From Chrysomallon squamiferum (Eukaryota > Mollusca > Gastropoda > Neomphalida > Peltospiridae): DNA of 64,000 nucleotides. The notes under the pieces were generated by a model. That model did no database searches and was not told the origin of the DNA. It saw only the letters and a list, made by a program, of their open reading frames with translations. The DNA is taken from NCBI GenBank assembly GCA_012295275.1, contig CM022679.1:1130775-1194774 (forward strand), read 5' to 3'. A program made the translations under genes and the position numbers. Shown in pieces: positions 39,555-53,100 of this stretch (position 1 is its first letter; the number at the start of each line of letters is the position of its first letter).

Positions 39555-40285
39555 CAGTGGTACCTCGAGTTACGAGTGCTGTAACACGAGATTTTCGATT
39601 TGTTGCTTTGAGTTGCGAGACAAAATCCGAGTTATGAGCGAACTTCAGATACGCCGCCGCTAGTTGGCGCAACGAACAACACAACATCCGCCACAGCATC
39701 CCACGTCTCACTCGTTTCCTTCACGTGGTTACCTCGCCGTGGAAGCATCTCTGTTGTGTTGCGCTCGCGTTTTGTGCAGCATTTTGTCAAATATTCATGG
39801 ATCCTAAGAAAGTGAGTGCAAAGGACAGTGCTGAGAAGAAGAAGCGGATGATATCCATTGAATTAAAGCATGAAATCATAGAAAAACATGAGCGAGTTGT
39901 GCGTGTAGTCAGTATGGCCAGGCAGGACCGGTGTAGTAATTTTACGATATGTACCATACTGAAGCAGAAGCAGTCGATAAAGGCTGTAACTCCAGCCAAA
40001 GGCGTTAAAATAAGTTCGAAGCTGCGAACCCCTATACACGTCTGAAAACCAATTTATTTCTTTACATTCTCTTTTATTTTGTTTTTATACAATATTTGTC
40101 ATTTATACATACATTTTAGTTATTTAAAAACACATTACAAAAAATTGAGGTGGTTTTGTGGGGGCTGAAATGGATTAATGGTATTTCAGTTAATTTCATT
40201 TGGGAAAATTGATTTGATATACGAGTAAATTGTGTTACGAGCTCGATCATGGAACGAATTGAACTCGTAAGTCAAGATACTACTG
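39555..40285 (+). mobile_element. Tigger/pogo-like non-autonomous DNA transposon, second copy
   Basis: Starts CAGTGGTACCTCGAGTTA after TA and ends TAAGTCAAGATACTACTG. Plus-strand frame from the ATG at 39797: MDPKKVSAKDSAEKKKR, then ELKHEIIEKHERVVRVV, TICTILKQKQSIKA and PAKGVKI, the N-terminal DNA-binding (CENP-B/psq-type) region of a Tigger transposase. The frame ends at 40045 with no catalytic domain. Orientation is opposite to 8805-9585. Confidence 0.85.
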
Positions 40286-40308
40286 TGTGTGTATATATAT
40301 ATATATAT

Positions 40309-40347
<39 letters not shown>

Positions 40348-40664
40348 TATTTACGTAACTTTATTTTGTTTTCCTTTTTCGGATACTTAGTAGTAATAGT
40401 CATTAGTAAAAGAAAATCTGTTTTCTGTTTCTTGACTGATGAAACAAGTACTACTAATTGCTTGGTCACTGTCAGTTCAGAGAAGTACTTGTATTTATGA
40501 AGACAATGGCAGAGTTTGGTTACAGTGATACACTAACAGGTCAAACAATTTCAGTAAAAATGTATAAAATAAATATTAAAATTAACATAGTGTATATTAT
40601 TTGAAATTTTGAAGAGATAATAAATATTCCGTATATCTTCTATCTATCAGTCAATCTATTGGTC

Positions 40665-40728
<64 letters not shown>

Positions 40729-40766
40729 TGGTTGTATGGGTGTGGTTGTATGGGTGTGCATATTTA

Positions 40767-40808
<42 letters not shown>

Positions 40809-40860
40809 GATGCCGCACACAGATACATATTCACATCATCTGAAATCACACCCACAAATA
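40286..40860. other. Intergenic, second copy of the inverted 5'-flank block
   Basis: TA and TAGA microsatellites (40289-40345), then 40350-40600 nearly identical to 38890-39150, then (TG)n at 40668-40723 and (TA)n. The two flanking copies of this block bracket the transposon and suggest a local tandem duplication. Confidence 0.6.
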
Positions 40861-41672
40861 ATCTTTGTTACATAACAGCTGACGATACAAATCTGGCACA
40901 ACCCGTACCACGTCACTTGTTTACTTCATTATTGTCAGCATGTTGATAATCTGTCAATGAAAATAATTTGTTCAGACGTGTAAGTTGTTGAGTGACAAGA
41001 AGCTGTAGCGACCCTAACTGATCCATGTATGAAAAATTTACCAGCTCTGTGATAACTGAACTGTTAACGTGAAGAAAAGTTCAGTGTATGTGTGTGTGTG
41101 TATGTGTGTGTATGTAAGCATGCACGTCTATCTATGAATGTGTGTATATATGTTTGTATCTATGTATGTATGTATGTTTATGCATTTATTTTTGTTTGTA
41201 TGGATGATAGATGACGATGATAACAATGATGATGTTCTTTTATTTATTTGTCTATGTATTGAAGAAGATCGAGAGTTTGATAGTCGTTCTATAGGAGGTA
41301 GAGCTATTTCGAGAGGCGAGAGCCTGTGGCTTCCAGTCCTGTCGGCTACGGTGGTCCATAAGAAAGTCAAAGGACGTCCAGACTGGTTAGGATCCTAACT
41401 GATCGATGTATGAAAAATTTACCAGCTTTGTGATATCTGAACTGTTAACATACAATAAAGATCAATGTATAAATACATATTATATATATACGTATGTAGG
41501 TATGTGTGTGTGTATATCATTTTAAATGTATCTGTATACGTGTATGTATGTGTATTTATGTATGTATTTATCAATATATGATTTTTCCTATGGATATAGA
41601 TGATTATGATGATATGAAAATGATTGTTTATTTATTGAAGAAAATCGATATTTTGAAAGTCGTTCGAGGACG
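40861..41672 (+). pseudogene. SP8: broken 5' end of a protease gene with two exon 2 pieces
   Basis: Protease 5' flank (CCACGTCA at 40908-40915, TATA mutated to GATACAAA) runs to ATG at 40941, where the signal exon is deleted and sequence resumes inside intron 1. Exon 2 piece one is 41265-41395: propeptide ending FDSR, SIGGRAISRGE, LWLPVL, then cut before His57 and joined to a second copy of intron 1 (ATCCTAACTGATCGATGTAT). Exon 2 piece two is 41641-41672 (RYFESRSR), ending in a poly(A) run. No later exons occur. Clearly dead. Confidence 0.8.
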
Positions 41673-42455
41673 AAAAAAAAAAAAAAAAATAAAATAAAAT
41701 ACACTTCAAGAACAACAACTCTATATAGTAGTTTGCGGAAGCAAACATCAAAATAGAAAGAAAAAACTATTCACGAACGACAACTCTTACTCCTAACGAT
41801 TTAACGTTCATACATTAACTGAAACAGTTAAACTTATTAATGTAATTATAACACTGCTGAATATATGATGCAAATGTGATAAATGTGTGATTATCAAAAA
41901 TGGTTTAATACTGTGGTTATTAGTTGCACAAAAATAAAGAAACAAACACAGAATATATAACTGACATATTTTTATGGCCATTACTTGATGTTGTGAGCTA
42001 AACCAGCAGCCCAGACACTTCACATATCAGTGACTCTCTTTAAACATCTCACACTGTGTGACTCTCTTTAAACATCTCACAGACTGAGTGACTCTCTTTA
42101 AAACTCTCACAGACGAAGTGATTCTCTTTAAACATCTAATCACAGTGAGTAATTTTCTTTAAATGATTAACGAAGTGAGTGACTGTTCAAAAGAAATAGC
42201 TAGTTTCTGAATGACTCCCTTTACATGTGTGTTAACATATAATTCTCTTTAACTTGCATCAGTTAAGTCTCAGTTATATGTATCACTAAAATGACAAACT
42301 CACTTTAAAGTATCTTTGCAGAGCAACTCGATTTGTATGTCATATTTTCTGATAGTCTTTAAAACTGGAAACTTGTCAGTGTTTTACAAGATTTCATTCA
42401 GGTGCTTCTTAAAAAAAAATTAAAAAATAATAACCATGAAATGATGATGTTGATG

Positions 42456-42497
<42 letters not shown>

Positions 42498-43127
42498 TGG
42501 CAATAATAATAATGGTAACGATAACAATTATAATAATAATAATAACACTAATGATGACAAATATGACAATAATAAAAAAATAATGATAATTTATTTATTT
42601 ATTTATTAAGACAAATGTTGCTTGCATGAACAGAACTGAAGAGTAATTAAAATTCTTCTTTCAGTAATAAAAACTTTGTCTGGATTGCTATTAATAAATT
42701 TCATGACAAAGGAAAGATAACTGAAATGAAAAGAAAACTGAGTACTTTATAAATACAACGCTGATGAGAATCACGAGTCAGGTGGAAGTTTTAAAAAGAA
42801 ATCTCACTCAGAAATGAAATTCACGTCGGTGAGGTGTTTCTTAATTAAGAAAATATCTCGCACAACTAAATATTTACAGAAACAATTTATGTACAACTTT
42901 GTGAATTTACAAACGTACTGACTCTCTCTTCCCTCCATCAGTACTTGTGTCTGAAACTGTTTATACAGAGAACGTATACACTGACATCATTTACAGAAGT
43001 TCTAGAACAGAGAATAAATATGAAGAAAGAAAGAAAGAAAAATGTTATTCACAAAAATTAAAATGGCACAACAGAATTTGAAAAAATAAAAATGTTTTAT
43101 CTACAGTTAAACCAAGACTGGCCTATT

Positions 43128-43200
<73 letters not shown>

Positions 43201-44281
43201 GATTTTTCAATTTCTTTTTGGAGACAGTCAGGTATAGAAAAAACAGAAATTTGTTCTCTAGAAATTTAAATCACAAATTATGCATTAACCAAACATCTAC
43301 TTCTAATCAATCTGATGATTGAGTTTAGTTTTCTCAAATCTGAAACAAAATTATCTTGTTACAAAACATGTTTTCTTCAGGTGCAAGCTGAGTACTTATC
43401 TGAAAGATAATTATACAACTTGAAAGAAAACAAAGATGTCTCAAAAGAAAAAATGACAGATCTAATTATAACTAGTCTTCACAAGGTTTATACAATATCA
43501 TACTTAAAACTGAGGATACTAAAAGAATTAATCTGGCAGCAGATTTAACAAATTAACTGTACAGTCTGACATATCAGTAATACTGAAAATGTAGTTAAAC
43601 TAGGAAATAATGCTTATTTAATTAAAGTTTAGAAATATAAGCAGTTGTTTAACATTCCAAGAAATGTGTACTTGTTTCACCCACACTCTCACACACACCC
43701 TCTTTCTTCCTTTCCTGCTAGTCTGCTTTACAGAAACAAAGCAAAATTAAGAAATCATTTCCTACACAAGATAAAACAAGAAATGAAAACTTTTTTTTCC
43801 ACTTTTCATTAACTGTAAAACATACATCAATGACCATTTTAATTAATAATAATTATTTAAATTTAGTGTTGAATTACATTTAAAATCAGCCCAAGATTTT
43901 AAATCAGTTTATTATAAGTTTTTAAAATGTCTTACATCGTTAGTTCAGTACATATCAGAAAAAAGACAACATTACACACAAAAATTATTACAACATATGA
44001 ATGACACTGTACTTGCTTGAAAAATACGCAGATTAAAAATAATATTTCAAAACCAAACTGCACTACAAAGTATATCAACAAAATCTGCATCAGTTATTGT
44101 TTGTCTGAACATGACTGCCTTGTTGTCATGGAGCTAGCCGAAAACAAAACCAGGAAATAAAACTGATAATATTAGTTGCATACAAAATAAATTAAGAGAT
44201 AATTTGAAAAAAAATATATAATTCTAGTGAACATATTGCATTAAGTACATTTATAATAAAGAACAGAAAATTTAAGTTTAT

Positions 44282-44325
<44 letters not shown>

Positions 44326-47286
44326 AATTTTAAACACAGAGAAACCTAAATATTTCAAAGCTAACAAAATTAAAACAAAAATATTCAAGGCCTATGTGAA
44401 TTTCACATTTAATATAACTTTATAGATTATTCCAAAGGACTATAAAATAATGCCAGTTATCATGTGGCTTCACTGAAAGAAACAAAATAATAAGGATTGT
44501 TTATCTCTGGCAGAAAGAGAAATATTTCTTTGTAAATCTTTATTAAAAAAAAAGGGATTATTTTAACAATGAAACACCAGCTCTGACATGAATCGAGTGC
44601 TATTAGATATCTATAAAATGCTAGCTTCACACAAACACAATGACATAGAAACAGTGCCAGCTTTACATAAATATTGTGCTAGATTTACATAAACACAAGT
44701 GCTAGATATAATGCGCTTGTTGACACAAACACGTACTTACAAGTCAAGTAAAAGACGGGGAAAAGAAATGAATCAGGACAAGTTTTAAAGCTAAAAAGTC
44801 AAGCCTCATACAAAATCCCAGTCTTTTCTCAACCAGCAGACACAGCTGCTGTGAACAACAACAAATTAACACGATTTCAACTCAATCACCAAGCTATACA
44901 TAGTGTTATATGATAGAAATAATACCTAAGTATATTGTAATGATATACAGCATATTTAACTGTACACTGAAATAATTTTAATACACTGTAGTTGTACAGT
45001 GTACCATTCTTAATACACTGTACAAAGAAATCATTCTGAAAATGTAATTTGACAAAGAAACAATTTTTTAATAATTGTACTCAGAAAACTTTTTAGCAAG
45101 ATCACCATTTCTTGACATGCTGTATCTGTTGACAATTTTTTCTTATATTTGTAATTGTATACAAAAACAACTTTTTTTTCACATACTGAGATCATACAGA
45201 ACACTGACAAGTTGTAACAATACAAGAACTGTAACAGTATACAATAATCCATTAATTGTATAGAACTCTGAAATAGTGTTATTGTATACAAGAACAACTA
45301 TTTAATACACAACAGTTGTGTACAAGAACAGTTTCTTTGGCAGCTTAAAGAAACTCCATCTGTGAAAAATCACACCAAGCCAAGCAAACTTTGTCTTTAT
45401 ATTTGTACTTTCAAAACAACAGAATTACCTTTCTTAGGTTTATAGTAGAAATAGGAAATTATAAAGAATGTGACAGACATCGTAAAGGTTCTCCAGTGAC
45501 TGCACATAACTGAAAATATTTATCAAAATCTATTCTGCATGACTGAACAGTAACAAAGAGAATGTAAAAAAAGACAATTGTTGAAATGCAGAAAGCACCA
45601 AACACAAACATCTACTAAAAAAAAAAAAAAAAAAAAAAATCTTGGATTAGTTTGATTTCTGAATCCTGCATGATCAGTTTTTTCACTAAAATATTATTAA
45701 AAATAATGAATTCTCCAACCTGAGTTGTACACTAACAAGAGGTGGATAGTTTAACTTTTATAACACAAGGTGTGAAATGCATTCTGTAACACACTGGCAG
45801 ACCAATATGCTTCTATATTTACCAGTCTAGATAGACAGTTACTTTCAATTCTCAGTTGTTTTTGTTTTTTTCCAAAACACATCAGGACAGTCTCCATGTA
45901 AGTCACTTACAAAACAAGCTTCAAGAGTATCTCAGATTTTTTCGGTTTGTTTGCTGGATGGGTTGGAATCTTTTTAGCTGTTCATGTGTCTGTACTGCAT
46001 TATTTAGAGCTTTCTGAATTACACACCATTACAAGTTAAGTAATTATAACAGTATTTTGTTTAGAAAATAAAATGTTTGAGATTGAACATTACAAATGGG
46101 AAGTAACTCTAGTTCTGTGTTACCATAAACCCCAGTGTCAGATATAAAGAGGTTTTTTTAAATAAAAGAGAAAGAGAAATGGTCTGGTAGGTTTGTTCTA
46201 CAGTTATAACAAAAGGAGAAATCTTATTTCCGTTCTCTTTACTATTCCTGATCAAAAACTAAAAATAATAAAGATATAAAAAAAAAATGATTTTACAAGT
46301 CTAAAATAGAATGAAAATGAGGAAACACTAAAATAGTTACAACAAGTTGCAGTTATAATTAAGGAAAACAAACAAAATTATTAAACATCTAAATAATATA
46401 TATTAAAAATAAAATAAAAAGCCTTTCTGAAACCTCAGAACTCTTAGCACCTTTGTCACAACAAGCTTCAACTCAGTTTAAATAATATCAAACTACTGCT
46501 TTGGTGAATACTGACAAATATTACATATGCTCCATTCAGTACCATTTGCCACACTTTTAACATGCCTTGAAAATCCCTTAACATATCTACACCAACAAAG
46601 AAGTAAAGAAAAAAAAATACTTACACTGTACACAAAGAGTTATTAAATAGCTATACACAAAAATTTAATTTAAAAAAAAATAAAACAATTTATATATATC
46701 TACCTATGCATCAAAAGATTAATTTTATTACTTTTTTTACCTAGCTGTACACAAAAAGATCAATTTTTATTTTATTAACCTTGCTACGAACACAAAGATA
46801 AATATTTTTACCTAGCTAAACACAAAAAGATATTTTTACCTTGGTATACATGATAATTCATTCTACTTTTAATTGGCTACAGACAAAAATGTTTATATAT
46901 TTACCTAGCTATACAAAAAATTTTATTTTTTATTTTTTGTTATATCTATAAACAAACAAAAAATGAAAACAACAAAAACAACAAAAATTCACACTTTCTT
47001 TTAAAACTTCTTTTGTTAGCAGTTTTCAATAATTAACATGTATGAAATTTCTGTTTTTATATATCATGCAGCCAAGTACAGTTAAGAAGATATATATAAA
47101 ATATACATTATGTACACATGTATAATGATTATATATGTATGCATTACTGAATCATTTTGAAAATCTTTGTATAATATGTGCTTTTTCTTAAATTGTATCA
47201 ATAATTTAATTTAATTTCTTCTGATCCAACAGAATCCAGAAGTAAAAGAGGTTTGACAGGATGCCACAAACTTGAAATAAAATTTC

Positions 47287-47317
<31 letters not shown>

Positions 47318-47598
47318 ATATTTAGAAAAGAAATTTAGTCAGTCCTCACTTTGAAATTCACTCTCAGTACAAAAATAGTCACTGTCTTTAAAAAACAAAA
47401 ATAATAATAATAATAGTAGTAATAAAACAATAAGAAACTGGTGTGTACACCTTATTTAGATTTTTTTAAAATCATTTGATTGCAGTTGTTATGCATGCTA
47501 AGACACACACAAACTGCTTGCCATACAATAAAGTGTGTCTATACACGGGTATAAATATCTAACAGATTATTAAGTACATGTTCTAGCAGGTGCGGTCG
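41673..47598. other. Unkempt 3' UTR and intergenic, no gene
   Basis: AT-rich and largely free of protease-cluster sequence. The roughly 5 kb next to the Unkempt stop probably include a long 3' UTR, but many TTTATT motifs (minus-strand AATAAA) prevent choosing an end. (TAA)n at 42457-42496 and 43130-43197, (CA)n at 44285-44322, and several A runs are present. No ORF with family resemblance on either strand. Confidence 0.5.
42010..42200. repeat. About 33-bp minisatellite
   Basis: Five imperfect copies of GTGACTCTCTTTAAACATCT with CACA-rich linkers. Confidence 0.75.
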
Positions 47599-47769
47599 TT
47601 ACGCGAAGTTCACCGACGTGGTTTGAATGGCTATGTGACAGAAGGGGCAGTCCGGAGTCCGCGCCGCGCAAATGTCACACAACACGCGGTGGCTGCACGG
47701 CAACGTCGACACGTTGCGCTTCCGGTCCTGGCAAACAAGACACTTGTTGGAGGTCTGCTGATATATTAC
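47599..47769 (-). other. unk: Unkempt terminal RING exon
   Basis: Encodes CLVCQDRKRNVSTLPCSHR, then LCDIC and CPFCH: a C-terminal RING with C-x2-C ... C-x-H ... C-x2-C ... C-x2-C ligands, ending VNFA-stop. It is GC-rich compared with its surroundings and is preceded by a TTTTTATTCAG acceptor that also occurs throughout the adjoining satellite. Confidence 0.92.
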
Positions 47770-50146
47770 CTGAATAAAAACACGTTTAGTAAACTATTAC
47801 CTGAATAAACACATTTAGTAAACTATTACCTGAATAAAAACACGTTTAGCAAACTATTACCTGAATAAAAACATGTTTAGTAAACTATTACCTGAATAAA
47901 CACATTTAGTAAACTATTACCTGAATAAAAACATGTTTAGTAAACTACTACCTGAATAAAAACACATTTAGTAAACTATTACCTGAATAAAAACATGTTT
48001 AGTAAACTACTACCTGAATAAACACATTTAGTAAACTATTACCTGAATAAAAACAAGTTTAGTAAACTACTACCCGAATAAACACATTTAGTAAACTATT
48101 ACCTGAATAAAAACAAGTTTAGTAAACTACTACCCGAATAAACACATTTAGTAAACTATTACCTGAATAAAAACAAGTTTATTAAACTACTACCTGAATA
48201 AAAACATGTTTAGTAAACTATTAGCTGAATAAATTTTGTTTAGTAAACTATTACCTGAATAAAAACGTGTTTAGTTTAACGTTACCTGAATAAAAACAAG
48301 TTTAGTAAATTATTACCTGAATAAAACATGTTTAGTAAACTATTACCTGAATAAAAACATGTTTAGTAAACTATTACCTGAATAAAAAAAACATGTTTAG
48401 TAAACTACTACCTGAATAAAAAACGTTTTACACTAAAGTCTGAACTTATTTCTGTAATAGTTTATTAAACATGCTTCTATTCAGGTAATAGTTTACTAAA
48501 AACATGTTTCTATACAGGTAGTAGTTTTATTAAAGGTGTTTATGTTCAGGTAATAATTTACTAAACACGTGTTCGGGTTTAAATTTTTTTTAGTAAACCT
48601 AACCTGAATAAAAACACTTTTAGTAAACTATTACCTGAACAGACACGTTTAGTAAATTATTACCTGAACATAAACACCTTTAGTAAAACTATTACCTGAT
48701 TACAAAAACATTTAGTAAACTACTACCTGTGTAGAAACATGTTTTTAGTAAACTATTACCTGAATAAAAACACTTTTAGTAAACTATTACCTGAACAGAC
48801 ATGTTTAGTAAACTATTACCTGAACATAAACACCTTTAGTAAAACTATTACCTGATTAGAAAAACATTTAGTAAACTACTACCTGTGTAGAAACATGTTT
48901 TTAGTAAACTATTGCCTGAATAGAAGCATGTTTAATAAACTATTACAGAAATATGTTTAGTAAACTAAGTTCAGACTTTAGTGTAAAAAGTAATCACCTA
49001 TATATAAAATAAAAACAAAATACACTGAATAATCTGTATTAGGTTTCTACGTATAAACAAAATTACAATATAATTAAATGATTGTTTCCTTCTAAATAAT
49101 GAAAGAAGTAAAATAATGAAAACAAAATTAAAAGATATAAATAAAACCTTGTAACACCACAAAAAAAAAAAAAAAAGTTATATAAATATGGTAGTTGGAC
49201 ACATGTTGTCCTAAAATTTAGAAATTACTTACAAAAGATAATAACATTTTAATTAAATCTTAAAAATTTAAAAAAATTAGTTTTCTATTAGTTTTTTCAT
49301 GGAAGATCAGTGTAAACCAGTACATAAAGGAAATTACAAACTATGCTCAGTTTTTCAATTTTATGATACAAAGCTACATTACCTCATCTATTTTGTCCAG
49401 ATCATGTTTAAGTGTTTGTCGTATATGTCGAAGAGCTTGCAAACCAAGTTTCTCTAAATCTGTAATACGCTGTAAAGTTCTCAAATAGCCGCCACCGTTC
49501 AGCAAGTCTAGTTCCTGTTTCATCCTCTGAGACTGAGTCAGAGACTGAAATTACACAAACACAACATAAATATCCACACACACACACACACACACACCAG
49601 AACAGAAAAAATGTTGACCCACTCAGACATGCTCACAACCACATCCACAACCACACTCTAGAAAATCTGCTATACAACTGTTTAGCTAGCATGCATCCAT
49701 GAGGGACATTACATGGTATTAAGCTATGTTACCTCATCTGTTCTGTCCAGTGGAAATAACAAGAGGAAATCAGAAACGCACTCTCAGATATTATCACTAT
49801 TACAAGATCCTAGTTGTACACGAACGTAAAAAAAGACAAGGACAAAAAAAAAAAATAAAAAAAAAATGAAGAAGAAGAAAAACTGAAGAATTTGTTAAAT
49901 ACAAATGACTGAGTGATAAAACCGTCACACACTGTAGAAAATAAAGAAAGCCAAACCAGAAATCTGACCTCGTCCCGTTGTTTAATTGCGTGGATTCGTT
50001 CATCGTCAGCAAGTTTAGCTTTCCTGTATGACTCCTCAGCCTCCTTCTTCCACGCTTCACACGCCTGAAAGTGACACAATGTGACTAGTGACACAATCAT
50101 ATCACTGCTGTTGTGCTTTTAGTGACGTAGGGGTAATAATTCAAGA

Positions 50147-50198
<52 letters not shown>

Positions 50199-53100
50199 CT
50201 GCGACAATGGTAATGCTTGTGGTATTAATAGTAACAGTAGTGGTAGTTGTAGTGGCTGTTGTTGTAGTAGAAATAGCAGTACTAGTACTAGTAGGAAGTA
50301 ATAGTAGTAGTAGTAGTATCAGTAGTAGTAGTAGTAGTAGTGGTAGTAGTAGTATAAGTAGTAGTAGTTGTAGTAGCAGTAATAGTAGCAGTAGCTGCAG
50401 CTAGTAGGAGCAATAACTGAAGTAATCGCAGTGTTTGTTTTTAGTTGTGAAGAAAACAATGAAAACAAACCTGACATAAACTGAAAATATTTTAAAATTA
50501 AAACTAAAAATCTTTTATGGACATATGTTGTAGTAATTCTCAAAAAATCCAGTAGATGAGATAAAATGAACCATTACATGTAAATACAGACAGACACACA
50601 CAAACATACATGAAGCAATAACAACTCATTTGTATTGAAATTCAGTAAAAATAACAAAAGAAAATCAGCTGGTAAAAGGACATCACAGATTTCTTGCTAA
50701 CTTCTACCACTGTTAAAACAACAAAACAACGTACTCCCTTTGCCTGTTTGTAGACGCCTTCCCACTCTGCCAGTTTTGTCTTGGTCACAATCAGGTCTTC
50801 CTTCAGTTTGAGGATCTCGCTGTTGTCACCACTGTGGCTGTTGGATAATGCTGCTGAGAACATGGGTGACTGGGGACCAATACTTCTGGGTGACATCGAG
50901 TTAGTGTCATTGATTGATGTTCCGTGGAACTTGGATGAACCTACATGTCCGACAAGAAATGGAGAAGAGGAAGAAGGATGCTGCAAGAAAAGAATGAAGC
51001 AAATAAAAACATTCTTTCAGTAATCTCACATCTAACCAGAAGTCACAGCAAAAGATATCAGAGACGAATTTGTTTCTTTCTGGGGTTTTTAAATTTGGAA
51101 TTGTAAGTCTGTGATACGGTGGAATGAAGTAATGTTGGACAAAGCTGAGGATATCTAGAGCTTGATAATACAGATAGAGATATTACTACAAAAGTATACA
51201 AATTCACTTCATCACCGACATTTTAGACAGTGACATTGATAAAGTTGTCTGTAGAAGTGTTTGTCAAGTTCAAGTAACATGCAGACTGAATGAGGTTTAC
51301 ATAAATAAAATTAATAAAACAAGTAAGTATTTACATGCATCCTATTTTAAAATAATAAGTAACTAATTTTAAAATAAAAAACAAATAATGGTTTACATCC
51401 TAATTTTAAAATAGCATAACAGATAATTATTTACATCCTAATTTTAAAATAATAAAACCAATAATTGTTTAAATATAATAAAACGAATAACATTAGCTTT
51501 AAAATACAAATAGGGAGTTCAAGCACAAAATTATATTTAGAAACACCAGATTTAAATGCGATATATTGTAAAGAGCTTGTTTTATTGATTTTCTATGAAT
51601 TATTTCAATATCCGAAACACAGGCTTTTCAGACAAACAGTCAACTGTAGCCTTATGTCTTGGCAATGGCATCATATTTAAAGCATAATGAACAACTTTCC
51701 CCACACAAATATCAAGTTGAAACATAATATACTTTTAACTGATGAAGACAGATCAGGTAACAGATTCTGAAAAAACACAGAGCCCATTTTCTAAAATGTT
51801 TATAATGCACAATCCTCTATGTGGCTGTTTCACCTTGCCACTTGTAGGTTTTCACAAACTTCATAATGGTGAAACAAATAATCCAGAGTAAGAATTCTGA
51901 TAAAAAAATCATTTTATTTTGAAGATCATTCTGTGTGCTGTATATTCAGACATTCAGCAATGTGCTTGCTGAGAGGAAACCACTGTTCAACAATCCACTC
52001 TCACCTAGAGCCTGAACTCCGACCATCTTTGAACTTACATCAGCATGCTCAGTGTAAAGTCAGATTTTACACAATTATGACAAGAATCTGCATAAACTAA
52101 GCTTTGGACACAGAGCATCACCAAGCAGGATTTCAAGTTTTACTGTAGTATTTTTGTGATAGTTTTATCATAGAAAACAGTATTTGTTTTGCAGTGAGAA
52201 AAAAATAAGATACAATAATAACATTTTTTACTGAATGTGAAACATTTTAGGTGAGCTCAGATGAGCTAGTCTGTCACTATTCTGTCATGTTATGATGGAT
52301 TTGCTGAACTCCCTAATGAAAACAAAAAAAAATCATTATTTACATGTGTCCTATGTACCTGATCCCCAGTAGAATCATGCTTCTGTACCTGCAGAGGCAC
52401 AATGGAGTGGTGAGGAAAGCTCCCGAATGGAGAAGGGGGTGACTGAGACAGACTTCCCATGCTGCCACGCTGGTGCACGCTGCTCGGAGGTATTCCTATT
52501 GGTCCCGACGTCGTACCAAAACAACCTGACGTTGACAGTCCAGTACTGATAGAACTGCCTATAGAATTAGTGTCATTGTCCCGATCTAACTCCTTTTCCA
52601 GGCTAGCAATGTCAAAATCCTCAAGGTGAAGGTCATCCAGTGCATGTCCTGGTGGAAAGAAAACAACTCATTTAAGACAGACGTGTTTTCTTTAATCCAT
52701 GCTTTTTGGTTGGGAGTTTTCTTTTTGTGTTCCCATATCTGCTCACTTTAATTTGATGTTTCCCCACCAAAAAAAAAAAAAAAAAAATTATTTAAAATAA
52801 TAATAGAATTGTATCTCATTTTGTGAAATATATACATATCATTAACAAAATGCATGTAAGTGCGCGCACACACACACACACACACAGCTACAGGATAAAC
52901 AGACAGACAACCAACACTGACCAATGACAGACTCCACAGTGTCGCCAGCTGGGTAGAAGGCTGGGGCGTGCGGAGACATGGTGGAGCTGGTGGCCAGGGT
53001 GAGGGGGGGAGCTATGGAGTTCTGCAAGGCACTCTGTGATGTTGGAACATTGTTTAGATTGTGGAGGAGAATCAGGTTCTGTTTCCTCTTTCCTTTCTCA

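Noticed and set aside
39725-40045. 106-residue plus-strand frame as a host gene
   Set aside because: Lies inside transposon terminal repeats and matches only the N-terminal part of a Tigger transposase.
45031-45297. 88-residue minus-strand frame (and 45075-45263 on plus)
   Set aside because: AT-rich chance frames in the probable Unkempt 3' UTR; no family features.
50147-50404. Val/Ser-rich frame
   Set aside because: Product of an imperfect GTA/TAG trinucleotide tract in an Unkempt intron.
50735-50764. A GC-AG intron after KQ in the Unkempt coiled-coil exon
   Set aside because: A GTACGT donor nine nt later gives KQAKG joined to ACEAW, which matches the family spacing better.
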